DNA of 64,000 nt from NCBI GenBank assembly GCA_905250025.1, contig CAJNOJ010000119.1, positions 62,001 to 126,000 on the forward strand. Direction: 5' to 3'. Positions 48,998-63,208 of the stretch are shown in pieces (within the stretch, counting starts at the first letter, position 1; each line of letters starts with the position of its first letter). The notes under the pieces were generated by a model that ran no database searches, was not told where the DNA came from, and saw only the letters and a program-made list of their open reading frames with translations. A program made the position numbers and the translations under genes. Source of the stretch: Adineta ricciae. Lineage: Eukaryota; Rotifera; Eurotatoria; Adinetida; Adinetidae.

Positions 48998-49429
48998 ATT
49001 TTCTTCTGAAAAATCGCCGCTTATTAATCGGTGACTTTGTGGCCATAATCAATGACTTCTTTGCCATCCGTTGTGAAGCAACTAATGTTCAAAGAAAATG
49101 TTCCGTTCGGAATAAATCGATCGAGAAAAGTAAATTCTCTTGATAAAAAACTACTAGAAAAATTCATTAATATTTTTTCAAAGATTATCGGCAGATGTCG
49201 GTAGCTTAAGCGTCTTATCCATTGGTTCATAAAAGTGATATTATTTGTTCGAAGTTCTTTCCCATTCGCTCGTTGGTTATTCAGATTTCTGTTCGCGTCA
49301 ACATGTCGAAACAAATTTTCTTATTTATTTTTCTCTTCTTATCAGTATCTATCTGAAATCATAAGTACAGCACACTTTATACATACATTCGCTTAAATTA
49401 TCAAGTCAAACAATTCATTTAGTAAGAAC
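48998..49429. promoter_or_regulatory. divergent promoter region of G6PD and the disordered-protein gene
   Basis: 432 bp between two opposed start codons. A 96-codon minus frame (49024-49314) runs through it but ends in TAA before the neighbouring start and has no recognisable content. CAATTCATTTAG ends 7 bases before the G6PD ATG. Confidence 0.45.
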
Positions 49430-51510
49430 ATGAGTCTACAAGAACGTGTAAAGGAAAAAGTCGATTGCATCTATCAACGTCTACGAACCCATGTTACAAA
49501 CATTGGCTCATCGACTGGATCTCAACGCCATGTATTCTTTGTTTTTGGAGCATCGGTATGTGTTCCATCGATTTCATATTCGAAGTGAAATGACTTGAAA
49601 ATTTTAGGGTGATCTAGCAAAGAAAAAAATCTATCCAACTCTATGGTTTGTAACAAACAAAGACCTTTGATAGGGATTAGTTTGATTTCTATTTGTAGGT
49701 GGCTTTACCGGGATGGATTTATACCAGAAAATACTTGTTTCATTGGTTACGCTCGTAGTGAATTGACAGTGGAAAAAATCTTTCAAAATGCCGCTAAATA
49801 TATGAAAGTAAGGGAGTAAAGTCAAGACAAAAGACCTAGTTGTTGTGTTTTATTTTTCACATAGGTCCAAGATGATGAACGTGAGAAATATGAGCAGTTT
49901 ATCAAGATAAATTCGTACGTACATGGTTCGTATGATAAAGCGGAAGATTTCGAACGTTTGAATAAAGAAACAAATAAAATATCCGGACAAGCAACTGCAC
50001 ATCGGTTTTTCTACTTGGCCCTTCCACCAAGTGTCTATGGAAATGTGTCAGAAATGATAAGCAAACATTGCCGACCGGAATCGTATGCAAATCTTTGTCT
50101 TTTTGATCAGTTGATTATTTTTTGCGGTTTTAGACCTGGCTTTCTACGTTTAATTGTGGAGAAACCATTCGGAAAAGATCTTGAAAGTTCAAATAAACTA
50201 TCCGAACATCTGAACAAATTCTATTCGGAAGAAGAACTCTATCGTATTGACCATTATTTAGGAAAAGAAATGGTTCAAAATATAATTGTTCTACGTTTCT
50301 CAAATAAAATCTTCTCACGGGTTTGGAATCGTGACTCTATTGCTGCTGTGAACATTATTTTCAAAGAAGATATTGGTACACAAGGACGTGGAGGATATTT
50401 CGATGAATTCGGAATCATTCGGTACGTACTCATGAGAAAGCAATGTCATCAATCATGATTGTTCACTTTTAGTGATGTGATACAAAATCATCTCATGCAA
50501 ATTTTGTCCATTGTTGCAATGGAAAAACCTCGTTCAACAACAGGTGAAGATATTCGGGACGAAAAAGTCAAGGTATTACGTTGTATAGCACCAATCAAGA
50601 TAGAAGATGTCGTCATTGGACAATACATCGGTGATAAAGATTCTACGGATCCTGAACGACAGAAAGGTTATTTAGATGATGATGGAGTACCGAAAGATTC
50701 CAGAACACCAACATATGCACAAGTTGTGCTCTTCATCAACAATGAACGATGGGACGGTGTGCCTTTCATCCTACGTGCAGGTAACTGATATACGAAACTG
50801 AACTTTTCTGAATCGAGTGCATTTTGCCGACATCAATGATGATGAGTCCTTGAATGAATGATGTTTTTCTGTTTTATATATGTATATTAGAGATATCGTT
50901 GCGAATATATCATTCATTTTTACACCTATGTGTTATTTTTTCTTTAGGCAAAGCATTAAATGAGAAAAAAGCTGAAATTCGTATACAATTTCGCGACGTT
51001 CCCGGTGGCATGTTCGATGAAGAACTAACAGAGCACGGCGTAAAAGGAACATTAGCTCGTGACGAGCTCGTCATTCGCGTCCAACCCAATGAAGCTATTT
51101 ATCTTAAAGTAAACACAAAAAGACCTGGTGAAATGGGCTTCAGTATCGAAGGAACCGAATTAGATTTAACCTACAACGAACGTTACCAAGGTGTGAAACT
51201 ACCTGACGCGTACGAACGTTTGATACTGGACGTATTTACCGGTTCGAAAATCAACTTCGTCCGTTCCGATGAGTTGCAGGAAGCTTGGCGCATTGTCGAT
51301 CCAATTCTTGCGGAAATTGATAAGAAAAAAGTTCCGGTCATACCGTATAAGTTCGGCGCAGTGGGCTTACGTGAAGCATTTGCCGGCGCTGCTATGCATG
51401 GTTATATTTATACAGGCACATATGTTTGGAAAGACGAACGATCAGGATCGATAGGAAGTCCATCTCAAGATAGAGAACGTTCAAAATCCTTTGGCAAAGA
51501 GAAAAAGTGA
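49430..51510 (+). CDS. G6PD: glucose-6-phosphate 1-dehydrogenase
   Basis: Cytosolic entry enzyme of the oxidative pentose phosphate pathway, making NADPH. Visible family elements: [20 protein letters not shown] (NADP-binding GxxGDLA), [25 protein letters not shown], and the active-site block [14 protein letters not shown] containing the substrate-binding Lys and catalytic His. Then [70 protein letters not shown] helix, and [16 protein letters not shown]. About eight exons with short introns, the largest at about 50783-50944. The carboxy end is extended by a Ser/Arg/Lys-rich tail after VWKDERSG. Product about 530 residues, slightly longer than human. Confidence 0.97.
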
Positions 51511-51710
51511 ACTCATTGCGATGTTACTTCTGTCCGAACAAACTTTCGTTTATGTACTCAGCGTAATTTGTTTCGTCTCATTGATTGATATTGTTTTTTT
51601 TATACTGTAGAGTGATGCTTAAGTATTTAGGTGATTTAGCGTCTTTTTGAAAAAAAGAACGCGTTGTTATATGCATGCTTTCATTGTTTATCATTTTAAT
51701 CAGAAAAAGA

Positions 51711-51723
51711 TTTCTCTTTGTAG
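51711..51723 (+). promoter_or_regulatory. polypyrimidine-AG acceptor 2 nt before MED19 ATG
   Basis: TTTCTCTTTGTAG ends two bases before the MED19 start codon. This favours the ATG at 51726 over the upstream in-frame ATG at 51675. Confidence 0.55.
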
Positions 51724-51725
51724 AT

Positions 51726-52541
51726 ATGAGTTTAACAGGAGGTTATCATCTTCCAAAAACCAATGGCAATATGCCACATGATGATCTTCTGATGCTTGAT
51801 GCAACTTCAACACAACAACTTCAGTCTCAACCGCAACGACCATCACCTCCATTTTACTTATTAAGCCACTTTCCACTCGAATCACCACCAACTGGTAGTA
51901 CAAATCTTATTGATCATTGGGGCTTACGACGTGATTTTGATAGATATGTCAAGCAACCTATTCCACCGTCATTAAGTGACTTTTTAACAGATATTCCACT
52001 AGTTGAAACAGCACAACATAAAGCCGCATTGTTTGCCGGCGATATAAATGGTGGTGTTGGAACATTACGTCCTTTATTAAGTGGTCCTGTCATTCCCAAG
52101 GAAATAATACCACTTACAGAGCAACAATTAAGCGCATTTCGTTTACTTCGTGAACCAATTCTACCTGATACGTTTCAAATTTATACAAGTTCACCGAAAG
52201 AGACACGTTCTATTCCTCCTACAGACACTCTTCTTGCCCCATCAGTTTCAAGTTCACTTCCCGGACCATCTCCACAAGTTCAACGTGTTCTCAATGAGCA
52301 AACGTCGCGTGTATCACCAGATGTTAAACGAAAAGCACCGGCTGATGCGGCACCTATCATACAACAACAAACAACAACACCGGTCGCTGGAATGTTAAAT
52401 CGAACCACAAGTAACAACACACCAACGTTGGCAAACAATGCAAATCTCCCCTCGAGTAGTGGACATTTGAACGACGATCAAGATGAAATGAATTTATCGA
52501 AGAGAAAACCCAAAAAAACCAAAAAAGAAAAAAAACTTTAA
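51726..52541 (+). CDS. MED19: Mediator complex subunit 19
   Basis: Head/middle-associated Mediator subunit linking transcription factors to RNA polymerase II. The conserved core is at residues 40-150: FYLLSHFPLESPPTGSTNLIDHWGL (compare the human segment ending in GSTNLITHYNL), RYVKQPIPPSLSDFLTDIPL, a TLRPLL...GPVIPKE segment, and LSAFRLLREPILPD (compare LAGFRLHTGPLPEQ). The tail is Ser/Thr/Pro/Gln-rich and ends in a Lys-rich stretch (KRKPKKTKKEKK), as in the family. It is intronless, 271 residues. It sits 215 bp after G6PD and 126 bp before ATP6V1A on the same strand. Confidence 0.92.
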   Translation: MSLTGGYHLPKTNGNMPHDDLLMLDATSTQQLQSQPQRPSPPFYLLSHFPLESPPTGSTNLIDHWGLRRDFDRYVKQPIPPSLSDFLTDIPLVETAQHKAALFAGDINGGVGTLRPLLSGPVIPKEIIPLTEQQLSAFRLLREPILPDTFQIYTSSPKETRSIPPTDTLLAPSVSSSLPGPSPQVQRVLNEQTSRVSPDVKRKAPADAAPIIQQQTTTPVAGMLNRTTSNNTPTLANNANLPSSSGHLNDDQDEMNLSKRKPKKTKKEKKL

Positions 52542-52667
52542 TATTCATCATTTCTTTTTGCTATCGTTTTCTTTTCTACTAATTGTTAATATCATTACAG
52601 CAATCTCGGAGAAAAATTTCTCATTCTAGATTTTGCTTCTTTCATCCATCGCTGATATTTCAAAATC

Positions 52668-55325
<2,658 letters not shown>

Positions 55326-55721
55326 CTTTCACCCCTATTTTTTATGATATTTCTTAGTATTCTATGTTGTTACATTCCGTTTATCTTTCCTTTCATTTTT
55401 AGTCAAAACCCCCCGTGTAAACCAATTTCATTTTTTTTTAATTTATTTCTTTTGCTCTTGTCGAAAAAGAACAAAAACGAAATTTTCTGTTCTTTATTTT
55501 TCCTATTATTATATATCGTATTTATGTGCAATAACATTTCGCTTCTCCTTCCACCGCAACGTACAGTAATATGCATTTTTTCCTCTTTTATTGATTATTG
55601 AAGACAAAAAACAAAAGAACAGCAATATGGTAGACCCATTTTCCGTTCATTTTTATTCGTATCGTAAAACAAAATGACTGAATTTGAATTAACTTGATCT
55701 TTTCTCTTCAAATTTTAAGAT
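55326..55721. other. spacer between ATP6V1A and BUD13
   Basis: Very T-rich 3' UTR-like sequence. It ends in TTTCTCTTCAAATTTTAAG (55701-55719), an acceptor-like motif 2 bases before the BUD13 ATG. The frame at 55344-55601 is a T-rich artefact. Confidence 0.5.
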
Positions 55722-57412
55722 ATGAGTCAACTAGCTGAACGGAAAGGCTTTAAAATCGAATCGACCTTGCCAGAGAAAAAGAAGAAATCCAAAGATAAAA
55801 AGTCCAAGCCAAAAGTTGCGGATCAAATTAAGATTATCGATGATGATGCATATGTACCATGGAACGCAACGCATGAACCAGTTGCAAAAATCGCTGAGGA
55901 AGAACCCGACCTAGTCGATGATGCTCCAGTTATTGTTGGTATGACATTTTCTTGACAATCGACGAAGTAAATTGAAACTATGTTTTTAGGTATCATCGAT
56001 GAACGTCCACCTTCTCTTCAAGAAAAAGAACGATTCAAAGATATGAAACGGTGGAAAACATCAGCATTTGACGAGGTGCCTGAACCCGGTAGTATTGGAC
56101 CTCAACCGAAACCACAAAAATCTTCATCCGCATCGCGCCGAAAACATAAATCATCTGATGATAGCGATCCCGAACTCGATCGTGGTTCTTCGAAGAAAAA
56201 TGATGATCCTGATCTATCGCCACCACGACGTAAAACTCAGCAAAAGAACGATGACGAAGATGATCCTTCTCCTCCAAGAAGAAGAAGGCAGCAATCAGAT
56301 GACGATCCTAGTCCACCACGGCGCCGCAATCTGTCACCTCCCCAAAGAAAACAACAAAAAGATGATAATGATCCTAGTCCACCTCGAAAACGTGATCCAT
56401 CACCACCTCGACGTAAAAACAGATTCGATGACGATCCTAGTCCACCACGGCGCCGCAATCTGTCATCTCCCCAAAGAAAACAACAAAAACATGATAATGA
56501 TCCATCACCGCCTCGACGTAAAAACAGATTCGATGACGATCCTAGTCCACCACGACGCCGCGGCCCATCGCCTCCTCGAAGAAAACAATCCAAAGGCAAT
56601 GACGATCCAAGCCCACCTCGACGTCAAAACAGATTCGATGGCGAATCAAGCTCACCCAGAAAACGAGATCCTTCTCCGCCGCGACGAAAGAACAGATTCG
56701 ATGATGACTCCAGTCCACCACGACGACGAGATCGCTCTTCGCCACCTCAGCAAAGAAACGATAGACATTCACGACACGAGTCACCACCAAGCCATCGTCG
56801 GGTTAAACAAGAATCGCCTCCTCTACCCTCGCAACCTGCTAAGTCCGAACGAAGACGATTAGCAGAACATAAAGAACAAGTTTCTGAACGATACGCACAA
56901 TGGGGTCGCGGTTTAGCTCAAGTTCAACAAACGGAAAACGCAGTTAAAGATTATTTAGAACAAGCAGATAAACCATTAGCACGTTATCGTGATGATGAAA
57001 GTCTGGATAAGTTGCTCAAAGATCGAGAACGTGAAGGTAAGTAATCTCTACCTCATTTACACCAATATCAATTTGAATTTATTTTTCTTTTGTGAATTAG
57101 ACGATCCAATGCTCAAATATCTGACAAAAAAAGGTTCTGATACAAATGATCGATCAACAGGCGGTAATGCTGCTCCACCAAAACCTCGCTATCGAGGACC
57201 TGAACCGCAAAAAAATAGGTATGAATCGCTTTTTTTCTTCATTCTACCGGTTATCTATATGTTCATTTATAATCAGATTTGATATTTGGCCCGGTTACCG
57301 ATGGGATGGTGTCGATCGTTCGAATGGTTATGAAAAGAAACTCTTCGAATCCATTGCCAACCGACATGCAAAAGCACAAGAAGCATATCTGTGGAGTGTA
57401 GAAGATATGTAA
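55722..57412 (+). CDS. BUD13: BUD13 homologue, spliceosome RES complex
   Basis: BUD13 belongs to the RES complex that promotes pre-mRNA splicing and retention. The amino end [24 protein letters not shown] is basic; [14 protein letters not shown] precedes an intron (about 55939-55989). A long disordered region holds about 16 SPPRR-like repeats. The conserved carboxy domain reads [43 protein letters not shown], then [31 protein letters not shown] and a WSVEDM end. These match human BUD13 almost block for block. Four exons; the 3' introns lie at about 57036-57099 and 57217-57278. The repeat number is likely variable between haplotypes. Confidence 0.96.
56206..56760 (+). repeat. coding minisatellite ([13 protein letters not shown] repeats) in BUD13
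   Basis: About 16 imperfect units encoding (D/N)DPSPPRR(R/K). Some are combined in a higher-order unit with KNRFDDD and with QRKQQK. The DNA words GATGACGATCCTAGTCCACC and AACAGATTCGATGA recur almost exactly, which suggests recent tandem duplication. Confidence 0.85.
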
Positions 57413-59436
57413 ATATCGTTGTATTATTTTTTTGTTTCGTGTTCGAAAATAAAAGTGCAGATTTTGCTATTTTGCTTTTCTGTAAACTAAATCAGATTGA
57501 GTAACAATCTCGTATTTGATTCTAATCAAGATCTACTAATAAACTTCTCGATATCTCGTTCTTCGGATGTTTCATCATGAATTTGAAACATCTACTTATA
57601 TCTTTCATATATTACGTACTTTGTAACAAAAGAAAGCATCGCATGTTATGTATTATACAAACAGCTTAATGAGAAGTCACAGTGTCGAGAATATCTCTTT
57701 CATTGGAATAGTAGGGGAAAAAAAGCAACTTCGGTAACATGTCATGCTTTTCTATTGGGCATCAATCTTCTTTTCCTTTCTGGCGATGATCTATTGTCTC
57801 GACAATCTTTTTCAATTAACTATCCAAAACAGATTTTTCGAATCTGTATAAATTTATATGATGTGTCTTCGTTGTCGTCATCATTACATCTCACCGCGTG
57901 AAACATCAACGGTTATTTCATTATTCATGTCATCCGTCAAAACTTTCAAGTGACTCGTGAACAAATTGAAAAAAGAAGATGTTCACCATGCGTGTCACGT
58001 AAAGAGGTTGTAGATGATGACTACTCTTGAACATATTCATTTTCTTCTCAATTCTCCTAACAATCAACTCAAACTCGGTTACCACTTCATTTACACATTT
58101 TAATCCTATTCGTTCGACAGTGACAAACAACACCAGCTATTTCAAATTGTTCTCTCTTCGCAGGCACTACTACAAAATTCCATTTCCTTTCTGTTTAATA
58201 TACCGATTTCCGTTTTCTATCGTTCATTCTTGAACAGAGAACAAGGCGGTGAAATAAATAGCTTAACATCTAGGTGACTTATCAATATGAACTAATGAGT
58301 TTCAAGTTAATCAAGCATATACAGTTCAAGCATCTCTTATATAAAATACAAGAACACAAGAGAATGAACAAGTTCATGTTCGATAGAATACGACTGATTT
58401 GTTAAAAGAAAATTGACTTTGTTTTCTTCGCAAATGTCTATATAAAGATCTTTTTCAATCGATTCACAAATAGAAATTTAACCTCTTCCGTAATCGTTTA
58501 CCGGAACAAATGAAAAGTAGAAAATCAATCGAGACAATACTCAGATACATGATCAGATGGAAATAAGGAAAGGCAAAAATGTTTAGTAATGATTGGAAAG
58601 CAAGTTGCAATTCGATCCTTCATCATTATTGTGCAGCTATTTCGTTTTAATAAGAAAGAGTCTATTTGCCTGGTAGCAAATTTGCTTTTTCTATGTCAAT
58701 CACTCGAAAATTCAAAGTGCTCTTCTACGCTCCGATTGGCAGTATGAAACGATCGAACGAAAGAATCTTTTTACCTTTTAATACTCGGATTTTTCTCCGT
58801 TGAGAGGAATTTCGTACAAGAGCTTATTGCCATTCGTGATTGATGGTTTAAAAAAAGTAGAAAATTTGTTATTGTTCTTTTCGAGTATTGTTATTATCAT
58901 CATCGAATAAACGACGCCCATATAGAAATAGATTTGAACCAATCAGAAAATTTCTTTCTTCATTGTAAATGTATCAATTAAATTCATTCGATTTCTTTCG
59001 TAATTCTTACTTTTTCTCCTTTTACTTATATTGTTTGTACATCTTTATAATACATTCTCTTTCTCTTTTCTCCTCCCTTCAATTCATATACGGATCAGTT
59101 TAGTTTCATTCATCAATGCCGCTTTTTTATTGAGTGAGTATCGGGCCTCTTGAGCGCGCACACACACATATACATATTAAGTTGACAAATGGAGAGAGAG
59201 AAAGAGAGAGAATTATATTTTTACCTGCAAGCGTTATGAATGGTGGACGATTGTCGTCATTTAGTTTTCTTTTTCTTTCTCTCTCTCTTTCTGTCTCTGT
59301 CTCGACAATGATTGGACACTAATGGAAGCTGATCCGACCCTACATTCGTCGAACTAATCGACAAAATGAGAATTTTGATTGCCTGCCTGACATAAACACA
59401 CACACGCACAGACATACATTCATATATATTTAGAAA
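57413..59436. other. gene-free region upstream of DBX
   Basis: 2 kb. AATAAA at 57448-57453 fits BUD13. The rest is AT-rich, with a CA/GA microsatellite cluster at about 59158-59212 and CT-rich runs near 59270-59300. Short frames are unsupported. It probably contains DBX cis-regulation. Confidence 0.5.
57448..57453 (+). terminator. polyadenylation signal of BUD13
   Basis: AATAAA lies 36 bases after the BUD13 stop codon. Confidence 0.6.
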
Positions 59437-61767
59437 ATGATGATTGACGCTGCATGTCGCCAATCTTCCTACTTATTACCATTATTAACAAACACAGGTA
59501 ACGGTTGTAATAAAATGAAGAGAAATTCAGCAAATGATAATGAAGATGAGTTAACATCAAAGTCGGATTTGGCAACAAAGGCAAATAATCATAAGAATAT
59601 TTTACCACCACGGAAGAAACTTAAATTTGGCGTTGATGCCATTCTTGGAACACATTCAGATAACGAATCGGAAGATGAATCAAGACGTAAAGGTACGCTT
59701 CAAAGGCTCAGCATAATTATTTGCAGTTTTCTTCCTATTTAGTACGCGCATATGTTGCCTCTCCTGCTTCTCCGAGTTCATCGGTATCATCAAACGAACC
59801 TTCATCAGCAAAATCGCCACTATTCAAACCTCCATTTCCCGCACATCACAATAGTAGCTCTCCGATATCGGATCAATCTTCTTTGCCTCCTTCAGCATTA
59901 CTTCGCCATTCTATTTATGGATCATCAATGTATTTACCATTCAATTGTCTCACATCAAACAACAATAACAATACCAATATCATCAGTGGCAACAACAACA
60001 ATAACAGTAATGGTATTACTAGTTCAGAACGAGATCATAACAATGAACAAATGCATCAAAGCCTTCTTCAAGATCGTCTTTTTCTTCAAATGGCTTCAGC
60101 TAATCGGCAACATCACTTATCATTCGATGGTCATCCTTCGCCACCTAATGGTTTATGGCGCCCTACATTACGACCATTTATAGGTACGTAAAAAGTTCTT
60201 TTCCTCTTCATTTTCTTTTTTACTACTTGTAAAATCCGTTGTAATTCGATCCTATCAATACTCGTCGCCCGCCTAGTCACAAGTAATTATAATCGCTTCA
60301 TATTGATCGCTCTCACCTTCCTTCTTCTCATTCTCTACCTTATATTCTTCAATTAAAAGTCAAAATGTGCATAAATACACACACACATCCGAGCATAATT
60401 GAATCTCGTTCGTGTACACATTTATTCTAAAGAACATGTTCTCTGCCGTTTTCTCCTTTTACTTCATCTCTCTTTCTCTCTCTTGTTTCATCATCGAAGT
60501 GCTTGCTTGTATGTACATCTCAATTACTTGACTACATGGGCAAACATATACAACAGGTTTTAATTCGATGATGATCATGATGATGAGAACAACTACCAAT
60601 CAACATTTTTATTTGCTAACTACCTATCAGATTTCACATGAGAATTTCAAGTGTGTACATATATATGAAATGATAAAACGCAGGTGGATCTAAGAAGAAA
60701 TAAATATTGAAGATGCAAGTTCTTGCCAAGAGGCAATACGATCCCTTTCTTTCTCTCTAGTCCTTTCGGCTAGGTTGTTTTGATTTCTTCACTTTAGGCT
60801 TAGTCCTATTGTCTCGATGCATATTCGTCTCTAATCACATTATTTTTTTCTCTTATCGTCGTCTATCAATTCAATTAGGAAAACAATAGACATTCAATTT
60901 ATGAATGAATAAATGCACTTTTGTTGATTCTGATGATTTTCTTCTGTGTTTTTTTTCACATAGGTAATCAACCAGGTAGTTATTTCGGTAATAATGGTCC
61001 ATCGTCTGTACCTTCGTCAACACCGTCGTTATTGAATGGCACGGCGCCACAGAATGGACTATATCTTCCTCCTCCGCCTTCGAGTATATTTTGGCCGTTG
61101 GGTCTTCGAAGTAAACCACGTCGTGGCATGCTGCGACGAGCTGTTTTCTCTGATCAACAACGTAAAGGTCTGGAATTGGCATTTATTAAACAGAAGTACA
61201 TTAGTAAGCCTGAGAGAAAAAAACTAGCTCAACGTCTCGGATTGAAAGATTCTCAGGTAAGAATTGCTTTTTGAATGAGATAGAAGGAATGAAATTTCGC
61301 TTTTTTTTCCTCTCTCTCTGTCGTCATCATCAAGGTTAAAATATGGTAAGTGAAATCGATTTGTCGATTATGAATGCACAAAAGCGAAAGAGAAAAATCT
61401 TTGTGTTATTTTTAGGTTTCAAAATCGTCGAATGAAATGGCGAAATACGAAAGAACGAGAATTACTGACATCAAGTTCAACCAATAATAATAACAATAAT
61501 AACTTCACCGATGGTACAGAGTCCACCTCATCCACGAAGAATTCGACTAGTAATGATAAGAATGATCTTTGCGCTTTGTCAAATGATTGTTGCGATTGTC
61601 AACATCAACACCATCCTCATCATTTGAAAGAAGATTCGATGAATTTTCGTCCTTCGGCGAGTGTTCATGATGATGAAACGAACAATTCCGATATCGATGT
61701 TAATAATGATGATTCAAGCAATTCGGATGATGATGAGGATGAAGATGAAGATTCCAGAAGGCCATAA
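59437..61767 (+). CDS. DBX: DBX-class homeobox transcription factor
   Basis: Homeodomain protein; DBX proteins pattern interneuron progenitors in other animals. The homeodomain region reads MLRRAVFSDQQRKGLELAF, then KQKYISKPERKKLAQRLGL, KDSQVKIWFQNRRMKWRN and KERELL, which matches DBX more closely than HLX. Near the amino end, FGVDAILG is a good eh1-type Groucho-binding motif (F-x-V-x-x-I-L). Linkers are rich in Ser, Asn and Pro; the carboxy tail is acidic (DDDEDEDEDS), as in DBX1. Exons: 59437-59692, 59743-60183, 60964-61256, an 11-nt microexon at 61335-61345, and 61416-61767. Intron 2 is about 780 bp. A TAG acceptor lies 3 bases before the ATG. About 445 residues. Confidence 0.92.
61335..61345 (+). 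other. 11-nt microexon within the DBX homeobox
   Basis: GTTAAAATATG is flanked by CAAG on the left (acceptor) and GTAAGT on the right (donor). It encodes V-K-I and two bases of Trp48. Without it the frame and the core VKIWF of helix 3 are lost, so the exon is required. Flanking introns are 78 and 70 bp. Confidence 0.85.
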
Positions 61768-63208
61768 CTGAAGATTATTTGATGTATTTGTCTTGATTGG
61801 ATATCGGTGATTGTGTCTAAGAATGAAGTTTATTGTATCTAAATTGATGTTTTGTTTTCCATTTTCTTCTTTTTTCTCCTTGTTCGCATTCATTCTGCTT
61901 TTCTTTTTGTTCGTGAGCATTTTTTCGTTTTTCTTTTCACAAGTTTCATGTATCACTCGTCTACTTTTCTTCTTTTCCCAACAAGTATTCAATTCGATTT
62001 GAAAGAGAGAGAGATTGTGAATATTTTTTCTTCATTTAAAATAATATAAATATACATATACGTCTAATCAGTCTTGAAATAACACTATGATCATAGAGGT
62101 ATCAGCAACTGCTACGTTATTATTATATGTTGATCTCTAAATTTTATGTCTTTGAGTCTCAGACGATGTCACATGTTGAATTATATGTTATTCTAAATTT
62201 GTGCTTGTAAGAAGAACGTACCGTCAGTCATTTCTGACTAATCATAGGAGCCAGTATATGAAGCAAATGAGAGTATTCTCTGGAAAATGTTACATATACT
62301 TTTCGTTACAGCCTTATTTTTTTTTACAATTTGCTGTTGATTTAGAATAATTATGTATGAAAAGACGTAGGTTAGTCAGTATGATCACCGGAAAACTTTG
62401 TTATGACACAAATAACGGACCTGAATAAAGACAAATAGAATGAATATCGTCACACGTCACTACCTTTTATTCCATGTATAGTTTCATCTTCGGAAAAGGA
62501 TTGCAATTATCGAAGTAATAAACTATAAACTTAAAAAATAAGATCAGGCTTTCACTTCTATAAACATGAACTCCAACGATACGAATATACCTAGAAGGAT
62601 ATCTTCATCATTCGTAGTCTTGCTGTGAGGTGTTGCTTATTTGAATGAAATATGTAGATGGTAATGGAATTAATAATGTTGCGTCGTAATATCAGTGTGA
62701 GCCTGTCTGCAGGACTGTGGAGTGATGTATATGAAAAAAAGGGGAATCACGTCCCGTATACTGTGTCTAACACACATATATATACGAGCAAGAAAAGAGA
62801 ACAGAGAGAAAGAATGGTATCGAAGATAGCATTCTTTCAAATGGGAGAGAAGAGCGATACGTGATCGCTAACAATCAGGAAATCTCGCGAAGAGATTTGG
62901 TAGATGCTTTGTAATCTATTTTATACGTAGGGTTTAGGAAATCTCAAGCAAACAATGAGATTTATTGATTTTGATTTCAAAATTTTGGATATTCATATTT
63001 GATAATTACCTACTCAATTAATATTCTTAGATATGCAAACATGATTACTCAACACGGGAATTTTGCTTTGGGAAAAGGAGAGTAGGATTACTTGTGCTTT
63101 GCAGATTCCATAAATGTCAGCTGATGAATAATCGGATGACAGCATACTAGAATTATTTTGTCATATAATAGTACTTGCAAAGTTCTTTTGATAAAGTACA
63201 TTTGAATT
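61768..63208. other. gene-free region between DBX and the 7TM gene
   Basis: 1.4 kb of AT-rich sequence with DBX 3' UTR-like T-rich runs at 61850-61960. No supported gene; frames at 61714-62049 and 62658-62864 are compositional. Confidence 0.5.

Noticed and set aside
49024..49314. 96-codon minus frame upstream of the disordered-protein gene
   Set aside because: Ends in TAA before the next exon and lies in a divergent promoter gap; no clear splice donor joins it.
51675..51725. Upstream in-frame ATG for MED19
   Set aside because: A TTTCTCTTTGTAG acceptor lies between it and the ATG at 51726, so the upstream codons are probably intron or outron.
56068..56862. 264-codon alternate plus frame and minus frames in BUD13
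   Set aside because: Shadows produced by the coding minisatellite; the SPPRR frame continues into the conserved BUD13 domain.
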